64,000 nt of DNA from NCBI GenBank assembly GCA_963576735.1, contig OY755172.1:4092001-4156000 (forward strand). The letters are read 5' to 3'. Shown here in pieces: positions 60,631 to 64,000 of this stretch (position 1 is the first letter of the stretch; each line of letters begins with the position of its first letter). Made by a program: the position numbers and the translations under genes. Below the pieces are notes generated by a model, which had not been told where the DNA came from, did no database searches, and worked only from the letters and a program-made list of their open reading frames with translations. Source of the DNA: Bedellia somnulentella (lineage: Eukaryota; Arthropoda; Insecta; Lepidoptera; Bedelliidae).

Positions 60631-61047
60631 TTCCGTATATCTCCGAAAGCGTGCCAGAGGTACTAATATTTTTAACATCACGTGACGTTATTTTCACCTA
60701 GTGTTCTGAGTACCCACGTTTTGCTTGAACAGTGTACTCACGTGATAGTACTAATATTTTTGAACATCACGTGACGTCATAGTCCCATGTTTTGCTTGAA
60801 CAGTGTACTCACGTGATTAGGGGCAGGCCTATTTATATATTTCTCCGTTTTGGACGAATACACTGTCACATAAGGCATCTATTACTTACCACGTATTATT
60901 TAGCCATGTGGGTTTCCTGACCGTTACCGTTCTTGTGATGACTTTCGAAAAGTCACATTGGTGTGGACGTGACTCGGGATTAGAACCTATGCCTCTCTGC
61001 ATCATTCGGCTATTCTGCCGACTACACTCTCACACTGCTATCTCGGC
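60631..61047 (-). mobile_element. Family B SINE with internal tandem duplication
   Basis: A minus-strand copy with 3' end, body and a diverged tRNA-like head (CTCGGGATTAGAACC; CGACTACACTCTCACACTG). The stretch TACTAATATTTTT...GTACTCACGTGAT is present twice (60661-60747 and 60749-60820). Confidence 0.75.
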
Positions 61048-61192
61048 TTTTCTACTCGATTTTCCTAAATAATTGGAAAGATGTTTTCCTGTAAGATGTT
61101 CATAGCAAATAGAATCCAGTTATGCTTGCCTAGGGTTATTATTCCACATAGTGAAAAGATAACACTGGGTATTTATACCACGCATATATCAA

Positions 61193-61250
61193 GCTGAGTA
61201 GTGTAAGAATAGCGCTACCCCACTTCCCATGGGGATTCCTAGGAGGCGAC
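61193..61250 (+). mobile_element. Family A head fragment fused to family B
   Basis: GCTGAGTAGTGTAAGAATAG to TAGGAGGCGACTAAG; at that point the sequence switches to a minus-strand family B body. Confidence 0.65.
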
Positions 61251-61400
61251 TAAGTACAACTTAGCCATATGATTTTTTTCGAGATGTTTTTCGCGACTCA
61301 TCGTTAACATCCATGATAAATTAACATCCATGATAAATTAACATCATACGACTTTAGAAAAGACACATTGGTGTAGGCTCGACTCGAGATTTGAACCCAA
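61246..61400 (-). mobile_element. Family B SINE part of a chimera
   Basis: Continues from CTAAGTACAACTTAGCCATA to ACTCGAGATTTGAACCC on the minus strand. CATCCATGATAAATTAA is tandemly duplicated at about 61309-61342. Confidence 0.7.
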
Positions 61401-62099
61401 TTAAATGGGTTTACAGAAAAATACAGTAATTAAAATTTGATCAGGTAAGAGAAAATGACAGTCATTGCGGTAGGGGAGTGTGCATATTTCTACCTTAACG
61501 AAAAATTGTCAAGACATTTTAAATTTGTTACATTTTAAAATTTATGCTACTAATTTGTAAGATTTCCTTAATTTTATCAGGCTTAACATTATAAAGTATA
61601 ATTAGTGATTTGATGCGAACACCAGTTTGCATATTACGAGTGTTATAAAATAATAATGCATTTTTGTGCTGCATTGTTACCGGATTAAAACGACGTAGGT
61701 TTCTTGTTTTCAATAGTAGGTACCCTTATTTACATCACGTGATTTGTTATCTTGCAGCTAATCAGTTAGTTTTAGTTGTATAGTATCGGAGGCATGTTCA
61801 TCATTAAATGAAATTATTTTATAACCGTTATAGAAAACTGCAATGCATAAAAAAGGATGTCAGAATATTATTCTAATATAAAAAAAAACAAAATCTAATT
61901 TTAGACCAATGACGCACATGTGGTCCAAAAATACACTTAATGTTTATATGGCCAGATCACTGAACCGTCGGCTCAGACTGCTTTTTGGCATTATTTGGCA
62001 AAAAAAAATACCGGTCCAACATCTTATTTGTATCAACTGTAGTAATATGAGCGTGTTCCAAAGAATAACAAATCAAGATAATTTCGAGCTTCGTTCGAC
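61401..62099. other. Upstream region of the lipase gene
   Basis: AT-rich, no mobile element recognised. Short open frames are not supported. Confidence 0.45.
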
Positions 62100-62106
62100 T
62101 ATAAAA
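62100..62106 (+). promoter_or_regulatory. TATA box of the lipase gene
   Basis: TATAAAA in CGACTATAAAACGGC lies 60 bp upstream of the start codon. Transcription should start near 62130, leaving a ~30 nt leader. Confidence 0.75.
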
Positions 62107-62159
62107 CGGCAGGATCTTTATTTTTGGATTATTTGATAACAACGTTTGAACGTGAAACC

Positions 62160-63416
62160 ATGGGAGCAGTCCGCCTCCTCCAAGCTTGCGCAGTGTGCGC
62201 GCTGATCAACCTCGCCTCTTCAGCGGTGAAGAGATTAGCACCAATTTACATTCCTGAGAACAGACAATTAAAACAAGCCCTCGGATATCATGAAGATACG
62301 TACCTGACTTTCCCGGAACTGACAGCCAAGTACGGTTACCCAACACAGGAACATGTCGTAACCACCGAAGATGGATACATCCTCAAGTTATTCAGATTAG
62401 CAGACAGCAAAAAATGTCAAGGAGAGAAACATGAGACCCCAGTACTATTGATGCACGGCTTATTTGATAGTGGTGATTCGTGGATTCTTCCAAAACCGAA
62501 GACTGGTCTTGCCTATATCTTAGCCGATGCCTGCTACGATGTTTGGGTTGCAAATCATAGAGGAAACGTTTACTCAAGGAAGCATGTGAAAATGAATCCT
62601 GACACAGATCCGGCTTACTGGAACTTCTCCTTCCATGAACACGGCATCTACGATCTTCCAGCTTTCATTGACCACATCTTGAAGGAAGCCAACACTTCTC
62701 AGCTATTTTACGTCGGTCATTCCCAAGGAACTACAGACTTTTTTGCACTCGGGTCAACAAAACCAGAATACAATGAGAAGATAAAACTAGCAGTACATCT
62801 AGCCCCAGTGGCGTGGTTGACCCATGTGGAGAGCTCATTCATCAGGATGGCGGCCACACGAGTGAGGGAACTCAAGAATATGTTGGATTCCTCTGGATTC
62901 GTAGAAATATTCGCAAGGTCACAACTCATGCATAACATCGTTGAACTTCTCTGCAGCTACATGCCGAAAGCTGTCTGCGGGATGGGAATGGGTTTCTTCA
63001 CGGGATACAAAAATGGAATTAGTGATAAAACAATGTCGGTAGCCTTCGGACATTGGCTAAGTGGTGAATCTACGAAGAGCTTGGCACATTTCGGGCATAT
63101 AATTCTCGCAAAAGATTTTGTTCAATATGATGAAGGTAAAAAACAGAACTTAAAGAAGTACGGTTCAAAACGTCCACCTGCTTACGACCTCAGTAAAGTA
63201 ACGAGTCCTACAGTATTGATTTGTGGCCAAAACGACTTGCTATCATCAACCGTAGATACTAAAATTTTAAGTTCAAAATTACCTAATGTAATTGATGATT
63301 ACATGGTACCAGACCCTGACTGGAGCCATGCTAACCACTTGTGGGCAAAAACTGCACCAAAATATGTATTTTCTAGGATTCTTAAACACTTTAATGCATT
63401 TAGCAATGTTTCATAG
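62160..63416 (+). CDS. Acid-lipase family secreted alpha/beta hydrolase (lipase 1/3-like)
   Basis: 418-residue, intronless. Hydrolyses ester bonds of lipids; insect members act in gut lumen, lysosome or extracellular space. ATG at 62160 sits in a good context (GAAACCATGG). The frame opens 36 bases upstream only through a TTG, so that start is rejected. Residues 1-22 are a signal peptide (LLQACAVCALINLASSA). Then follow the N-terminal lipase motif TTEDGYIL (68-75), oxyanion region LLMHG (96-100), ANHRGN (131-136), nucleophile elbow GHSQG with Ser188, acid Asp359 in CGQNDLL and His390 in WSHANHLW. Possible N-glycosylation sites at Asn155 and Asn178. Length is normal for the family (about 400). 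All three triad residues are present, so activity is likely. The usual HLDF around the histidine is replaced by HANH, which is unusual. Confidence 0.93.
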   Translation: MGAVRLLQACAVCALINLASSAVKRLAPIYIPENRQLKQALGYHEDTYLTFPELTAKYGYPTQEHVVTTEDGYILKLFRLADSKKCQGEKHETPVLLMHGLFDSGDSWILPKPKTGLAYILADACYDVWVANHRGNVYSRKHVKMNPDTDPAYWNFSFHEHGIYDLPAFIDHILKEANTSQLFYVGHSQGTTDFFALGSTKPEYNEKIKLAVHLAPVAWLTHVESSFIRMAATRVRELKNMLDSSGFVEIFARSQLMHNIVELLCSYMPKAVCGMGMGFFTGYKNGISDKTMSVAFGHWLSGESTKSLAHFGHIILAKDFVQYDEGKKQNLKKYGSKRPPAYDLSKVTSPTVLICGQNDLLSSTVDTKILSSKLPNVIDDYMVPDPDWSHANHLWAKTAPKYVFSRILKHFNAFSNVS

Positions 63417-63548
63417 TATCTTATCTTTGTTAGATATTGTTGTGTTATATTATTTAATGTACATAGTAGTTCCTAATTTATTTAATGTAAAAGACTGTAT
63501 GATTATATTATATATAATCTGTGTTAGTTTTTTAAGTGTTATTGTACA

Positions 63549-63838
63549 TAGAGAGGATGGATGACAGTAAATTGGTGAAAGAGATATATAGAGCCAATGT
63601 GGAAGGTAATGTTAGTAGAGGACGACCTCGGAGGACACATTTGGATCAAATAGAAAATGTGCTCAAAAAGGCAGGTGTCCGCAGTATGAAGAATAAAAGA
63701 GCATGTATGAAAAGATTGATGGATGTAAACGAAGCCAGAGAGGTTTGCCAGGATCGTACAAAGTGGCGATCGATAGTCTCTGCCTACCCCAATGGGAACT
63801 AACGGCGTGAGAATATGTATGTATGTATGTATGTATGT
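63549..63838 (+). mobile_element. 5'-truncated LINE copy in the lipase 3' flank
   Basis: Encodes the last ~82 LINE residues (RMDDSKLVKEIYR... to AYPNGN) with about six differences from the full element, then GGCGTGAGAATATGTATG and (TATG)n. ATTGTACA at 63541-63548 is repeated at 63839-63846. It starts 132 bp after the lipase stop codon. Confidence 0.92.
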
Positions 63839-63854
63839 ATTGTACAGAAATTTT

Positions 63855-63868
63855 AATAAATAATAATA
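63855..63868 (+). terminator. Candidate polyadenylation signal for the lipase transcript
   Basis: AATAAATAATAATAAA is the first canonical signal after the lipase stop codon; none is seen between the stop and the LINE insertion. If used, the mRNA would carry the LINE fragment in its 3' UTR. Confidence 0.4.
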
Positions 63869-64000
63869 AAACAAAAGTTGAAAATTATGTCGTGGTATTA
63901 TTTTATGATAATATTTTCCAAGCAACTATGTCAATCCAATTCTTTTTGTATTTATTGGGCTAAACATAACTAATTTACTATTTACACTAGTAAGTTCTTT

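Noticed and set aside
62124..62159. Longer lipase N-terminus beginning 12 codons earlier
   Set aside because: That frame opens with TTG, not ATG, and would place charged residues before the signal peptide. ATG 62160 has a good context.
63536..63802. Separate small gene after the lipase
   Set aside because: It is the C-terminus of the LINE ORF in a truncated copy bounded by ATTGTACA duplications.

Overview
The window is AT-rich eukaryotic DNA and almost certainly comes from a moth or butterfly genome. The genes are spliced, with GT..AG introns, and the GC-rich exons stand out from AT-rich introns. Two of the three host genes are insect cuticle chitin-binding (CPAP/obstructor-type) genes. The rest is packed with mobile DNA typical of Lepidoptera: an RTE-like LINE with a (TATG)n tail, short non-autonomous partners of it, a tRNA-derived SINE, and Helitrons with TC...CTAG ends inserted between A and T. 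There is no sign of bacterial operons, CRISPR arrays or viral genomes.

Host genes. (1) A plus-strand six-exon gene (coding 9121-21221) encodes a 307-residue secreted protein with a furin-like RQKR site and two CBM14 (peritrophin-A) domains. (2) A minus-strand gene (coding 35626 down to 22614) is Gasp / obstructor-C (CPAP3-C). It has three CBM14 domains, and it carries two homologous, phase-compatible last exons that give predicted proteins of 263 or 236 residues. These two genes are convergent, tail to tail. Both products should act in the chitin-based extracellular matrix. (3) A plus-strand intronless acid-lipase family gene (62160-63416) encodes a secreted alpha/beta hydrolase of 418 residues. 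All three have a TATAAAA box at the expected distance.

Mobile DNA. A 3.4 kb LINE on the minus strand (about 37871-41268) keeps an unbroken 1033-residue endonuclease + reverse transcriptase ORF. Many short copies of its 3' end are scattered through the window. More than thirty copies or fragments of a ~250 bp element (here 'family A') share both the 5' head and the 3' end of this LINE. About twenty copies or fragments of a ~365 bp tRNA-headed SINE ('family B') have a related 3' end. Several copies have perfect 9-16 bp target-site duplications, and several are nested. DNA transposons include a 1.6 kb element with 92 bp perfect terminal inverted repeats and a truncated integrase-like ORF, inserted in a family A tail inside intron 4 of gene 1. 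There is also a 493 bp MITE with 33 bp inverted ends and dense subterminal repeats, and several Helitrons.

Layout: 1-9000 repeats; 9000-21250 gene 1 with repeat-rich introns; 21250-22600 AT-rich shared 3' flank; 22614-35716 Gasp, with few repeats over its exons; 35720-37870 repeats and an unexplained tandem duplication; 37871-41268 full LINE; 41700-62000 repeats (Helitrons, families A and B, other LINE 3' ends); 62100-63416 lipase, with a 5'-truncated LINE copy inserted 132 bp after its stop codon. Exon boundaries are read from splice sites and reading phase only; no transcript data were available.
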